From Nitrospira sp. (lineage in GTDB: Bacteria > Nitrospirota > Nitrospiria > Nitrospirales > Nitrospiraceae): 64,000 nucleotides of DNA. Position numbers and translations under genes: made by a program. The stretch is from NCBI GenBank assembly GCA_018242665.1, contig JAFEBL010000013.1, positions 90,835 to 154,834 on the forward strand, given 5' to 3'. Shown here one piece after another: positions 1 through 7,774 of this stretch. The notes below the pieces were generated by a model, which had not been told where the DNA came from, did not search any database, and saw only the letters and a program-made list of their open reading frames with translations. The stretch's first letter is position 1. Each line of letters starts with the position of its first letter.

Positions 1-398
1 GACCGATCCAACACAGTCATGCGAAGGGTTTCAGGAGATAGCACTGAGGCGGAACAGGCCCAATCCAGGACAGCCAGGGCCCCGGTCCCCGGTCCTCCAC
101 CAACGTCGAGCACTCGAAATTCATCTCCCTTGTGCTCCGTGAGCAATGACTCCAACTCTGTTAAGAGAATCTGTACCTTTGCGAGATTCACGGGTACATA
201 ATAGGCCAAATAGGCCTGACGCAATTCCCTCTCGTCTAAGTAGCTCGTTCCGATGCCTGAATCTCCCCGTGTAAACATGTCCGAAAGCCGAATCACCCCT
301 GTCGTGACCTTGCGCAACGTTTCTGCATCTAGTTCCGATGGCTCGATTCGTATTGCGCGAGCGAGGACCTGTTCGATTCGGGAAGAGAGTGTGTACAT
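1..398 (-). CDS. Rsm22-like SAM-dependent methyltransferase, N-terminal part (cut by window edge)
   Basis: An open frame starts at the ATG whose first base is 398 and runs off the left edge without a stop after 132 codons. The visible part is mostly helical and ends in the motif LDVGGGPGTGALAVLDW around residues 97-113, a glycine-rich SAM-binding loop in the form typical of the Rsm22 / COG5459 family, whose members are predicted rRNA methyltransferases or ribosome assembly factors related to the mitochondrial small-subunit protein Rsm22. The upstream sequence has only a weak ribosome binding site. It diverges from the small gene at 468, leaving about 70 bases for both promoters. The family call is from motif recognition; substrate is unknown. 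Confidence 0.6.
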   Translation of the reverse strand, partial: MYTLSSRIEQVLARAIRIEPSELDAETLRKVTTGVIRLSDMFTRGDSGIGTSYLDERELRQAYLAYYVPVNLAKVQILLTELESLLTEHKGDEFRVLDVGGGPGTGALAVLDWACSASVLSPETLRMTVLDR

Positions 399-467
399 AG
401 CGCTGCCCCTTTTGTTGACCCCAAAATCTGAGCTGCGGTATCCTGACCGAAAAGAGGAGTACTTCAC

Positions 468-716
468 ATGACGGATCATATTTTGCAAGCTTACCGTGAG
501 GTGGAAATGGCCATGGAGCGATACACTATGCTTCTGGAGGAACATGTTGCCGCTCTTCAAACTTCCGTTCCAGTCGATTTAGATCGCCTGGAACGAATGA
601 CCCACGGAGCGAGAGCGATGCGAGATAGCAGCCTTATCTATCTCTCGTATGCAAAGTTCATCGCCTGCGGAATGCCGGAAAGCCCAGACCTCGTGGAGGA
701 CGACCTCCAAGGTTGA
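468..716 (+). CDS. Small conserved-looking protein of unknown function
   Basis: This 82-residue protein begins at an ATG with a good ribosome binding site (GAGGAG, eight bases upstream) and ends just before a strong terminator, so it has all the marks of a real single-gene unit. The sequence is acidic, with a first helix rich in Met and Glu and a segment VDLDRLERMTHGARAMRDSS that reads as an amphipathic helix; there is no signal peptide, membrane segment or metal-binding motif. I do not recognise a family. The helical pattern would fit a small cytoplasmic adaptor or helical bundle, but this is only a guess. Confidence 0.6.
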   Translation: MTDHILQAYREVEMAMERYTMLLEEHVAALQTSVPVDLDRLERMTHGARAMRDSSLIYLSYAKFIACGMPESPDLVEDDLQG

Positions 717-740
717 TGATTGCCCATTGCGCCAAATGCA

Positions 741-773
741 GAGGGCCCGTTCGGTATCACCGAACGGGCCCTC
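741..773. terminator. Strong bidirectional-type terminator hairpin between convergent genes
   Basis: A perfect 15-base-pair stem (741-755 with 759-773, left arm GAGGGCCCGTTCGGT) closes a three-base loop and is followed on the plus strand by TTCGTTT. It lies between the stop of the small gene at 716 and the end of the oxidoreductase operon at 801. The T-tract favours termination of plus-strand transcripts; on the minus strand it may still act as the operon's 3' end. Confidence 0.85.
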
Positions 774-800
774 TTCGTTTCTGAATATCCTGTCTTGGGT

Positions 801-2147
801 CTAGATGCTGCGCATAAAGTGCCCCATGGCATCATGGTCGGCCGTTGAAGCACCCATCACTTGGGAGATCGCCACATTCGTTGATTTCTTGCCGGTCAAA
901 CCAGACTCCACTTCGTCAACAATCAATTCCACCGGCATGGACTGACCACCATACACCCGCGGGCCGCCGATGATCTTGGCATTGGAAAACCCGTAAATAG
1001 CTGTGGCTACTTCTTTGGCCAACCATCCAACATAATTGAATTCAGGCACAACGATCAGCTTAGCCTTGCCGCAAAGTTGGCGAAGTTCTTGAGTCGGGAA
1101 GGGACGCAGGGAACGTACCTTAATGAGACCGACTTTGATTCCCTTCTCAGAGCACAACCGCACGGCTTCACGAGACTGCGCCGCAGCACTGCCTGAAGCG
1201 ACAATGATGGCTTCCGCTCCATCAACGTTTTCAGCAGTCAGCAAACCACCCAAATACTGGTTGATGTACTTTCTCGATCGCTCGACCGCTGCCCACACTT
1301 CCTGCTGCCACACGGCATGGATGTTGTAGGCCATAAAGTTCGATTTCTGGACCGGGGCATCGCGCGAAAGACGAGCGGGAGGATTCTCCGCATCGAGAAC
1401 CGGAACGGCACCCCGCCAGGGCTCGCGCGGCGGAAGCTTCATACCGCGATCCTGCATCCGCACGTAACCGCGGGCATGGGTCACGAAGAAACCGTCGCAA
1501 CAGACTCCGACGGGCAGAGTCACATCGTTCTTTTCGCTGATCGTAAAGCCAGCCAGAGTAAAATCGAACATGTCCTGCTGATTTTCAGCGTGGAACACGA
1601 TCATGCCGCAGTTCAATAGATAGGAGACCTCGATATTGTCCGGCTGAATAGCCAGCGGCGCATTCACTACTCGGCAAGTAAACATCGCCACAACCGGGAG
1701 TCGATGTCCTGGCCAGGAGGCAATGCCTTCCAGGCCCCGTAAGGTTCCTGGGCCAGCAGTCGCTGTATAACAGCGAACACCAGCTCGCGAGCCACCCGCA
1801 ATAGCTGCCATGACACCAACTTCTTCCTCACCACGGTAATACTCTTTTACATACCCTTCCCCATACAGCACACCGACCAACTGCATGGTCTCGCTTTGAG
1901 GAGTAATCGGGTATGCAATGGCAAGGTCGACATTTGATCGACGAATAGCTTCTTTGGCTGCTTCGCTCCCGGTAATAAATTCTTTCGTACGAGGAGCTTC
2001 TAAGAAGAGATATTCAGGGGTGACGACCTTCTGTTGCTTGGCCGCCGCATGTGGGTCTTGCTTCACTTGTGGTTTCGGGGCCGATACACTCGTGGCAGGT
2101 TCAGCCTGGGTACCGGTCTTTTGTTTGGGATCCAATGCTTCGCTCAT
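801..2147 (-). CDS. porA: 2-oxoacid:ferredoxin oxidoreductase, alpha subunit (five-subunit type)
   Basis: The protein (448 residues) is the alpha subunit of a pyruvate- or 2-oxoglutarate:ferredoxin oxidoreductase, which reversibly forms the 2-oxoacid from acyl-CoA, CO2 and reduced ferredoxin and is the carboxylating step of the reductive TCA cycle. After a Pro/Ala/Lys-rich tail of about 45 residues it shows the family hallmark IAYPITPQSETM (about 79-90), the GxxRGLEG-type core, and a C-terminal domain with VVPEFNYVGWLAKEV. The ribosome binding site AGAGGTG precedes the ATG. It is the last gene of the five-gene operon. Whether the complex prefers pyruvate or 2-oxoglutarate cannot be read from the sequence, so por rather than for/kor is a label of convenience. 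Confidence 0.9.
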   Translation of the reverse strand: MSEALDPKQKTGTQAEPATSVSAPKPQVKQDPHAAAKQQKVVTPEYLFLEAPRTKEFITGSEAAKEAIRRSNVDLAIAYPITPQSETMQLVGVLYGEGYVKEYYRGEEEVGVMAAIAGGSRAGVRCYTATAGPGTLRGLEGIASWPGHRLPVVAMFTCRVVNAPLAIQPDNIEVSYLLNCGMIVFHAENQQDMFDFTLAGFTISEKNDVTLPVGVCCDGFFVTHARGYVRMQDRGMKLPPREPWRGAVPVLDAENPPARLSRDAPVQKSNFMAYNIHAVWQQEVWAAVERSRKYINQYLGGLLTAENVDGAEAIIVASGSAAAQSREAVRLCSEKGIKVGLIKVRSLRPFPTQELRQLCGKAKLIVVPEFNYVGWLAKEVATAIYGFSNAKIIGGPRVYGGQSMPVELIVDEVESGLTGKKSTNVAISQVMGASTADHDAMGHFMRSI

Positions 2148-2183
2148 GGTTGCACCTCTTGCTGTATCGCCTTAGACTATCCT

Positions 2184-2948
2184 TCAACCTTCGCGCTTCA
2201 TTTGATCAGCAGAGTGACCAAAACCAGCAGCAGAGCCTATGCCGCCAGCTGAAGGCATGAAAGTCATCGGATTAGTATGCGTTTTGCCGTTGTGGACCTT
2301 CGATTGAGTGCCGGTGAAGCGGACGTTTTCGCCATTATCAGGCAACTTAATGCCCATCTCTTCACGGACCTTTTTGAATATCTGAGCGGTCTTCTTCAAC
2401 TTCAAGGTGTCCGAATCCCGAATCGTCAACATGGCGTCTTCGTGGCCTTGCTCGGCGCAAATGGCCATGGTGCAGCAATTGGTCCCCGCACGAATCATTT
2501 TAAGGGTGAGATTGGCATAGTGGCAGTGCACACCGATGAAGATGCAGGCTTCGATTTTATTACCCCAGATCGTCAGATTCGGGTGATTGGGATTGATGAC
2601 TTCTTCCGGATCAATCTTCGGGTACTTGGGGCGGTAGTCCGGCATGGGAATAATCATCACGTCGGGAATTTGAGCCGCAATCTCTAATACCGCTTGGGCT
2701 TTTTCAACAGCATGGTTGTTCCACGCCCACAGGACGAGAGGCCCCGGGAAGATCGTTGCATTCGGGCTCGTCAGCATTTTGCGAGCCATTTCTTCGATGA
2801 CAACGTCTTCATTCGTTTCCAAAAGTCCGTAATACAGACCTTGCCCGGGATCAGGCAGCGACACTCCCAACTGAGCCGCTGACGGCGGATGGAACCCTGC
2901 CGGTCCCGGCACGATAATCCGTTCTCTCGTATCTTGTGTCGTTCCCAC
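2184..2948 (-). CDS. porE: 2-oxoacid:ferredoxin oxidoreductase, epsilon subunit
   Basis: This 254-residue protein matches the extra epsilon subunit found only in the five-subunit oxidoreductases of Hydrogenobacter, Aquifex and Nitrospira. It has no iron-sulfur ligand set or TPP motif of its own. Conserved-looking blocks include PGPLVLWAWN, IPMPDYRPKYPKIDPEEVINPNHPNLTIWGNKIEA in two adjoining stretches, and GVHCHYANLTLKMIRAG. The frame is open from a TTG at 2969, but the GTG at 2948 is preceded by AAGGGG seven bases upstream and is the more likely start. It lies between the delta and alpha genes, 21 bases after delta. Its exact role in the complex is not known to me. Confidence 0.8.
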   Translation of the reverse strand: MGTTQDTRERIIVPGPAGFHPPSAAQLGVSLPDPGQGLYYGLLETNEDVVIEEMARKMLTSPNATIFPGPLVLWAWNNHAVEKAQAVLEIAAQIPDVMIIPMPDYRPKYPKIDPEEVINPNHPNLTIWGNKIEACIFIGVHCHYANLTLKMIRAGTNCCTMAICAEQGHEDAMLTIRDSDTLKLKKTAQIFKKVREEMGIKLPDNGENVRFTGTQSKVHNGKTHTNPMTFMPSAGGIGSAAGFGHSADQMKREG

Positions 2949-2969
2949 GCCCGTTCCCCTTTCGTGCAA

Positions 2970-3293
2970 TTACCCAACTACAGGGCTGACCAATGTCGCC
3001 GTCGTACTCTTTTCCCCATAGGTAATATTGTCTGTCAATGCCGCCATCGGCAGTTGGTCGATCATGATCATCTTGATGGCATTATTTTTTGCCATGTTGT
3101 CACAGACCCACACGCACTGCGCGCAGCCTTTGCACCGATCTACTGCCACATAGGCCGACCCATACTTAAAGCCCTTGTCCTTGCCCATTTCATCACTGTA
3201 GAGAATGGTATTGGCTTCAGGACAATACTGCGTACACAGCTTGCAGCTTTTCGCAGCGCAAATCTCAACACTGATATCGGCTACCAAATACAT
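2970..3293 (-). CDS. porD: 2-oxoacid:ferredoxin oxidoreductase, delta subunit (2x[4Fe-4S] ferredoxin type)
   Basis: The 107-residue protein carries the electrons from the TPP centre to soluble ferredoxin. It has two four-cysteine sets: CAAKSCKLCTQYCP (about residues 13-26) and CKGCAQCVWVC (about 57-67), enough for two [4Fe-4S] clusters. The open frame continues upstream to 3581 but that part overlaps the gamma gene; the ATG at 3293 follows GGAAGGAG and gives the normal delta length, so it was chosen. The first cluster has an unusual four-residue gap between its first two cysteines, as seen in this subunit class. Cotranscribed with the flanking subunit genes. Confidence 0.88.
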   Translation of the reverse strand: MYLVADISVEICAAKSCKLCTQYCPEANTILYSDEMGKDKGFKYGSAYVAVDRCKGCAQCVWVCDNMAKNNAIKMIMIDQLPMAALTDNITYGEKSTTATLVSPVVG

Positions 3294-3313
3294 GGACGCT
3301 CCTTCCGCATTAC

Positions 3314-4033
3314 CTAGTTCGCGGCGGCCGCTGCCACCGGCTCTTCCGCACGCTTCACTTCCGGAGAAGCCCAACCGTGATCCACCGCGTAGTTCCACCC
3401 GGCTCGCATCACCGCGACGTTTTTCTCGATCAATTCTTGCTTCTTCTTGAATTTTCTCTCGACGACACTGTCCAATGCCGCCGTACCACCGGACACCACG
3501 AATCCCTTTCCTAGAAAGCGATCCTTCACGGCCTGCTCCAAGCCGACCATGTTCGTCAAACCAGTAATGGCGCCAATGCAACCCATGAGCGCCATGTTGG
3601 TGGCAAGATCCATCCCGGCGACATCAAGGGAGATCTTCGTGGCGGGAAAATAATAGAGCTTGGCGCGGCGCTCTTCCAACTCACGGGCCTGATCCTTATG
3701 CAATCTCATCGGCCCATCGTTGTTGATCAGCGCAATGCCGTCCTCCTTCAAGCCAAAATAGAACGGCATCGTGTACGATTTCCCGTGAGTGATGACCTGG
3801 GGATGGAAGATGATGATGATGTGCGGAAACGTGATTTCCCCAATTTCATAAATAGGCTCATCCGAAACCCGCACATAACTTTCGACCGGAGCCATCCGTT
3901 TTTCTGATCCGTAGAACGGAACAATCGTACTCTCTCCGCCCGCATTGATCACGGACGTGCTCAGAATGTGTGAGCCGGTGACGACGCCCTGGCCTCCCAC
4001 GCCGGCCATACGGATGTTGAATCGTTTCGCCAT
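3314..4033 (-). CDS. porG: 2-oxoacid:ferredoxin oxidoreductase, gamma subunit
   Basis: This 239-residue protein is the gamma (domain III) subunit. It opens with the fingerprint MAGVGGQGV at residues 9-17, followed by FYGSEKRMAPVESYVRVSD, the conserved segment that contacts the alpha and beta subunits, and a long C-terminal helix rich in Ala. The start has a textbook ribosome binding site AAGGAGG seven bases upstream. It sits 27 bases after the beta gene and 20 before delta, so the order beta-gamma-delta-epsilon-alpha is a single transcript. The C-terminal extension ending in PVAAAAAN is low-complexity and probably disordered. Confidence 0.9.
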   Translation of the reverse strand: MAKRFNIRMAGVGGQGVVTGSHILSTSVINAGGESTIVPFYGSEKRMAPVESYVRVSDEPIYEIGEITFPHIIIIFHPQVITHGKSYTMPFYFGLKEDGIALINNDGPMRLHKDQARELEERRAKLYYFPATKISLDVAGMDLATNMALMGCIGAITGLTNMVGLEQAVKDRFLGKGFVVSGGTAALDSVVERKFKKKQELIEKNVAVMRAGWNYAVDHGWASPEVKRAEEPVAAAAAN

Positions 4034-4060
4034 GCTCGATCCTCCTTAAGGAAATCCGCC

Positions 4061-4960
4061 CTATGCCTTCGGAAGGCTTTGGGTCTGGGCCGCCGGCTTC
4101 GGCAAAAACTCTTTGTAGCCGTACCGCTCGGTCAAATACTGCTTCGCTTCGTCGCTGATGTATTCCGTGAACTGGTACCGGTCGTTTTCCACATTCTTCG
4201 CGTCTTCCATGACCTTGTCGGTCGGAATCGCATACTCAATGTTGCAGGAGGTGTACGCCTGAATATAAGTCGATCCCACTTCTCTGGCGATCAACACGGC
4301 CTTCTTGATTACGCTCTCCACTCGGCGGGGATTGTTCGGAACCACCGTCGCCACATATGCGCAGCCGGCAACCTTGGCCATCTGCAGCATGTCCATCTTT
4401 TCAAACTTCTTGCCCAATGGAGCCATCTTCAACACGGCCCCGCGATTCGTCATGCCGCTTTCCTGCCCACCGGTGTTGCCATAGACTTCGTTATCCAACA
4501 TGATCGTCGTGAACCGTTCCTTGCGGAACCAGGAGTGAAGCACCTGCTGGAATCCGATGTCGGCCGTGCCGCCGTCGCCGGCCATCACGACCACGTCCTT
4601 CGGCTTGTCACCGAAGCGGAGCCGTAGCCCACGCGAAAGGCCACTCGCCACGCCATTTTGATCTCCATAGTTTCCATAGACGAATGGAATGGCAGCCTGT
4701 GAAATCGCCAAGCGCCCGCAACCGGCGGTGCCGACGGTAATGGTATCCTCTGGGTTGGGGAAGGCGATCATGGCAAGACGAATGAAGAGAGTCATGGCGC
4801 AACCAGCGCACATTGGATGCTCTTCGAGCACTTCTTTGAAAGATCCCATCTGCGAGACAGAGACCTTTTTCCCGAAGGGGCCGTGCTCGACCATATCCCG
4901 ATATTCTTTCGGCATAAACTTCTCAAAGCCGTTTGAAAACTTGACGTAATCAAGGCTCAT
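4061..4960 (-). CDS. porB: 2-oxoacid:ferredoxin oxidoreductase, beta subunit (TPP-binding)
   Basis: The 299-residue beta subunit holds thiamine diphosphate and one [4Fe-4S] cluster and is the first gene of the operon. Visible motifs are MCAGC at 50-54 and GTAGCGR around Cys81 (cluster ligands, the fourth lying further on), the TPP/Mg motif GDGGTADIGFQ at 128-138 and DNEVYGNTGGQ at 156-166. The ATG follows AAAGGGAGGGAG. Length and motif spacing match the family. The gene is transcribed from a likely promoter about 70 bases upstream (see 5033-5038). Confidence 0.92.
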   Translation of the reverse strand: MSLDYVKFSNGFEKFMPKEYRDMVEHGPFGKKVSVSQMGSFKEVLEEHPMCAGCAMTLFIRLAMIAFPNPEDTITVGTAGCGRLAISQAAIPFVYGNYGDQNGVASGLSRGLRLRFGDKPKDVVVMAGDGGTADIGFQQVLHSWFRKERFTTIMLDNEVYGNTGGQESGMTNRGAVLKMAPLGKKFEKMDMLQMAKVAGCAYVATVVPNNPRRVESVIKKAVLIAREVGSTYIQAYTSCNIEYAIPTDKVMEDAKNVENDRYQFTEYISDEAKQYLTERYGYKEFLPKPAAQTQSLPKA

Positions 4961-5425
4961 AGGACTCCCTCCCTTTTATGCGCTGATGGCTCTCTTCCGG
5001 CTCATGTTCATGACCGGACAAGCCAGGTGCGGATTATATCGACGTTGTTGGGCCTGAGTACTGAACTGCGTTTCTGCAACGGAAAGGAATGTTCGAGCGC
5101 GTCTGACTCCAAACAGGTGCCGAGTGTAACAAAGCGCGAAAAAATCTGTCAATCACAGCAGCACGACAAAATCAGAGAGGCTCGTCATTTCCAGTCGATG
5201 CCAATCGTAATGGAGTGGGCAAAAGCATTGCAACTTTGCAGAAGGCCCACGCGGGACGAAAGAAGGCCTACTGCACAGGAGCTGGCTAGGTCCATGGCCC
5301 TAAATGCGCTTGAACGCAACGATTTTGCGATCACTGCGTGGTGCAAATTCAATTCAATTCAGTTGCAGTTCCCCGGAGAAGCGGGTAAAAATTATCGCTT
5401 ACGTCATTAGGATCACTGCGACATT
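4961..5425. other. Divergent intergenic region between the oxidoreductase operon and the MetV-like gene
   Basis: This 465-base stretch separates two divergent units and should hold both promoters. I see a perfect -10 hexamer for the minus strand (5033-5038) and, for the plus strand, a weak sigma-54-like pattern at 5217-5232 (GGGCA then TTGCA, with GG and GC twelve bases apart). A frame open from 5027 to 5410 has no ribosome binding site or recognisable motif and is treated as chance. No RNA gene was recognised. Confidence 0.5.
5033..5038 (-). promoter_or_regulatory. Candidate -10 element of the oxidoreductase operon promoter
   Basis: Read on the minus strand these bases are TATAAT, an exact -10 consensus, placed about 70 bases before the beta-subunit start codon. 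No good -35 hexamer lies 16-18 bases upstream, so the promoter would depend on an activator or on other contacts. Position and match are seen; activity is inferred. Confidence 0.45.
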
Positions 5426-5674
5426 ATGCCAATACGAGTCCTTGTCCCGGGCGAAGAACATGGCGACCAGCATATGGGAGGTGTCCATAAGCGGCCGCCG
5501 ATCCCTGATGGCTCCCTGAAGGCCGAATGTCCGAAGTTCATGAGTCACGGTCCATGTGGAGGCGTCCGCAAGGGAGGCTTTTGCGAAGTGTACCCAGACA
5601 TGACCTGCCCGTGGGTGACGCTGTTCCATAAACTTGAAGACCTGGGCCAACTGGAATGGATGAAACAAGTCTAA
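5426..5674 (+). CDS. Short MTHFR C-terminal (MetV-like) zinc/iron-binding protein
   Basis: This 82-residue protein matches the methylenetetrahydrofolate reductase C-terminal domain family (PF12225), known as the MetV subunit or as a C-terminal extension of MetF in acetogens and related autotrophs. The core CPKFMSHGPCGGVRKGGFCE (about residues 35-54) and the following DMTCPW give four cysteines fit to bind a metal. Here the domain stands alone and is shorter than MetV proteins, which usually run over 150 residues. It is followed 28 bases later by queF. The metF-like gene at 23387-24277 lacks this domain, so the two products may work together although their genes are 18 kb apart. The start has no clear ribosome binding site. 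Confidence 0.75.
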   Translation: MPIRVLVPGEEHGDQHMGGVHKRPPIPDGSLKAECPKFMSHGPCGGVRKGGFCEVYPDMTCPWVTLFHKLEDLGQLEWMKQV

Positions 5675-5702
5675 TCGTGTGGCACCATGAAGAGGTGTGG
5701 GT

Positions 5703-6131
5703 GTGAGCGAAACGAGGGGCAGAAAACAGACGCGAAAGCGTTCAACGACCAAGCTTGGCTATAACGAGCGTCACGCCAAGAGCGGGATTTCTACCGCGCT
5801 GCCAGAAATCGAAACCTTCCCCAATCAATACAGGGGATACGAGATTACGATTGTCATCCCCGAATACACCGCCATCTGCCCCAAGACCAATCTTCCCGAC
5901 TTTGGCACGATCACTGTGCACTACAAGCCGGATAAGGCCTGTCTCGAGCTCAAAGCCCTCAAAATGTATATCCATGCCTATCGAAACGTGGGCATCTTCT
6001 ATGAAAATGCCGTGAACCGCATGCTTCAAGACATTGTTGCATCCTGCCGACCGACGTGGGCTAAGGTCACCGGAGAATTCGCCGCGCGTGGCGGCCTTCG
6101 CAGCGTGATCGAAGCCAGATATCCAGAGTAG
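5703..6131 (+). CDS. queF: NADPH-dependent 7-cyano-7-deazaguanine (preQ0) reductase
   Basis: QueF reduces the nitrile of preQ0 to preQ1 in the queuosine pathway for tRNA modification. The short, unimodular form is seen here (142 residues). The catalytic cysteine lies in ICPKTNLPDFG, eight residues before the catalytic Asp of PDFG, and the NADPH/substrate segment LELKALKMYIHAYRN follows. Where well-known enzymes have Phe-His-Glu this one reads FYEN, that is Tyr in place of His, which may be a subgroup variant. Two GTG codons could start it; the one at 5703 is chosen because AGAGG lies seven bases upstream, whereas the one at 5697 touches that motif. The first 30 residues are basic and poorly conserved. 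Confidence 0.92.
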   Translation: MSETRGRKQTRKRSTTKLGYNERHAKSGISTALPEIETFPNQYRGYEITIVIPEYTAICPKTNLPDFGTITVHYKPDKACLELKALKMYIHAYRNVGIFYENAVNRMLQDIVASCRPTWAKVTGEFAARGGLRSVIEARYPE

Positions 6132-6185
6132 GCCGCCCTGTCCCAGCCGAAAAGCCGGGCCAATCACAGGGACGGCTTGGGCGGC
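6132..6185 (+). terminator. Hairpin after queF
   Basis: Directly after the queF stop codon an imperfect inverted repeat pairs 6132-6138 with 6179-6185 (GCCGCCC / GGGCGGC) and 6140-6144 with 6169-6173 (GTCCC / GGGAC). There is no T-tract behind it, so it could be a weak or factor-assisted terminator or an RNA-stabilising structure. Confidence 0.35.
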
Positions 6186-6376
6186 GCCCCCAGTCCTCAC
6201 GCATTTCTCTCTCCGCACGCACCGAACTTCCCCTTACGCAATCACCCAAACCCGATCGCAGGGCTCAAGTCTGACGCCAGTTCCGCCGACATCAGACTGT
6301 CGAAGTACATGACCACCGGCCCGGGCTACGTCCGCATGATCACGTGGCTGCGCTCCGGGAAGAAGAGGATGCTGTT

Positions 6377-7756
6377 TTGGCCAGACAGTCGCGCAGAGCG
6401 GCATGTATCCGCATTGCTGTCACAGTACTCGCCCTCGTGTCAGGAACACACGCCGTATCCGTTCCCGATGCAGAGGCCATTCCTGCCTTCGCAAGGAAAT
6501 ATTCGTTGAATTGCGCCGCCTGCCATACCGCGCCGCCTCGGCTGAATACGTTCGGCGAGCGTTTCCTGGAAAACGGGTATCAGCTCCCTGGGACGGAAGA
6601 TGGCGGTGTAACAGGCAAAAAAAACCTCGGCGACCTCAGCTTGGACGATTTCGCCAACTACACCGGGGCCCGACTGCGAGGCAATGTGCTACGCACTCAC
6701 ACCTTTAAACAGCAAAATCCTCCCGCGGCAGAGCCGGGAACCGTTCACAACAACAGTGAGCTCGGGTTTCCGGAAGTCTTTAGCCTCTTCACGGCTGGTT
6801 CACTGACGAAGAACGTTGGATTCTTTGCCGAGCTGGAATCCAACCTCGAGGAGTCATCAACCGGCATTGAGCGGGCCTTCATAACGTTTAACAACCTCGG
6901 AGGGAACAATCTCGTCAATATTCGTGTCGGGAGAATCGACCCCTCCGCGGCATTCTCGTTTTCCACGCTCCGCCAACAATTGGATTTTGTCGGAGACAGC
7001 CTCAACTCCTCGACCAACACAGTCCAACGCGCGGGTTTGTTCCCCCTTGCAGTATCGGCCAAATTTTACGGCCTGCGGAACCGGTCCGGCACCGTCGTGT
7101 CCCCCTATGCCCCGTCGCTGTACAACGCGGTCGCGGAAACAGGAATTGAGGTGCGAGGACGCCCGTTCGGTGATTGGTTCATGTATCAAGTGGGCATCCT
7201 GAACGGAGCCAACGAAGCGTTCGGCGATTCAAATAAGGGCAAGGACATCTACGGTGCCGTGCGGTTCGATTACGCCCGAGCCGCAAACTTTTCGGCGAGC
7301 CTGTCCGGATTTGCCTACCTCGGCAACAGTAACGCCACAGTCCTCACGGGAACCGGGATGGCAGACGTGAACTGGCATCGCTACGGCATCGCCGCGCACA
7401 TCCGCTACAAAATGTTTGACCTGTACGGCATGTACACATTGGACCGTATCGCCCACGTGCCAACCGCCGCACTGGCTGCCTTCGACCCCAGCGCCAGCGG
7501 GCTCTCGGTGGCGTTGGATACATACGTCACCGACCGCACCCTCCTCTCCCTCCGATACGACCATATGGATGCCGGCGGCGATCTCAGTCAGCGCACATCG
7601 CAAAGCTTCGCCGGAATGCAGATCAAACAATACTTGCGGTCGAATATTGCCCTGTTTGCACGGAATGACCTCAACCTGCGACGCGCAGAAGACGGCAATG
7701 CGGCGGCCCGTAACTTACGAAACGCCTTCTTCGTAGGAATCGATATCGCATACTAG
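6377..7756 (+). CDS. Fused outer-membrane cytochrome-porin (Cyc2-like)
   Basis: The protein (459 residues from the TTG at 6377) has a signal peptide, then a single heme c site CAACH in the context IPAFARKYSLNCAACH and LNTFGERFLENGY, then about 380 residues of alternating beta-strand pattern ending in the aromatic terminus GIDIAY typical of an outer-membrane barrel. One heme followed by a barrel is the layout of Cyc2-type iron oxidases, and the heme-proximal wording resembles them. The frame is open from a GTG at 6344, but the TTG at 6377 has GAGG eight bases before it and yields a clean signal sequence, so it is preferred. The next genes encode a periplasmic diheme cytochrome and a cupredoxin, consistent with electron transfer across the outer membrane. 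Substrate is unknown; a non-redox porin with a structural heme is the alternative. Confidence 0.7.
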   Translation: MARQSRRAACIRIAVTVLALVSGTHAVSVPDAEAIPAFARKYSLNCAACHTAPPRLNTFGERFLENGYQLPGTEDGGVTGKKNLGDLSLDDFANYTGARLRGNVLRTHTFKQQNPPAAEPGTVHNNSELGFPEVFSLFTAGSLTKNVGFFAELESNLEESSTGIERAFITFNNLGGNNLVNIRVGRIDPSAAFSFSTLRQQLDFVGDSLNSSTNTVQRAGLFPLAVSAKFYGLRNRSGTVVSPYAPSLYNAVAETGIEVRGRPFGDWFMYQVGILNGANEAFGDSNKGKDIYGAVRFDYARAANFSASLSGFAYLGNSNATVLTGTGMADVNWHRYGIAAHIRYKMFDLYGMYTLDRIAHVPTAALAAFDPSASGLSVALDTYVTDRTLLSLRYDHMDAGGDLSQRTSQSFAGMQIKQYLRSNIALFARNDLNLRRAEDGNAAARNLRNAFFVGIDIAY

Positions 7757-7774
7757 CACTCGGGTAGACACACC

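Noticed and set aside
2970..3581. Longer version of the delta subunit starting at 3581
   Set aside because: The extra 96 residues overlap the gamma gene and do not resemble any subunit; the ATG at 3293 has a good ribosome binding site.
4079..4627. Long plus-strand frames opposite the oxidoreductase, folD, fabF and prs genes
   Set aside because: These mirror frames follow the codon pattern of the real genes on the other strand and show no family motif or start signal.
5217..5232. Second sigma-54 promoter before the MetV-like gene
   Set aside because: The GG and GC spacing fits, but the first base and the middle bases do not match, there is no upstream palindrome, and one such match is expected by chance in a window of this size.
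5027..5410. Open frame of 127 codons in the gap before the MetV-like gene
   Set aside because: No ribosome binding site, no motif and a composition unlike the nearby proteins; it crosses the promoter region of the divergent operon.
6177..6509. Frame of 110 codons overlapping the start of the porin-cytochrome gene
   Set aside because: It lies in another frame over the signal peptide of a well-supported gene and has no motif.
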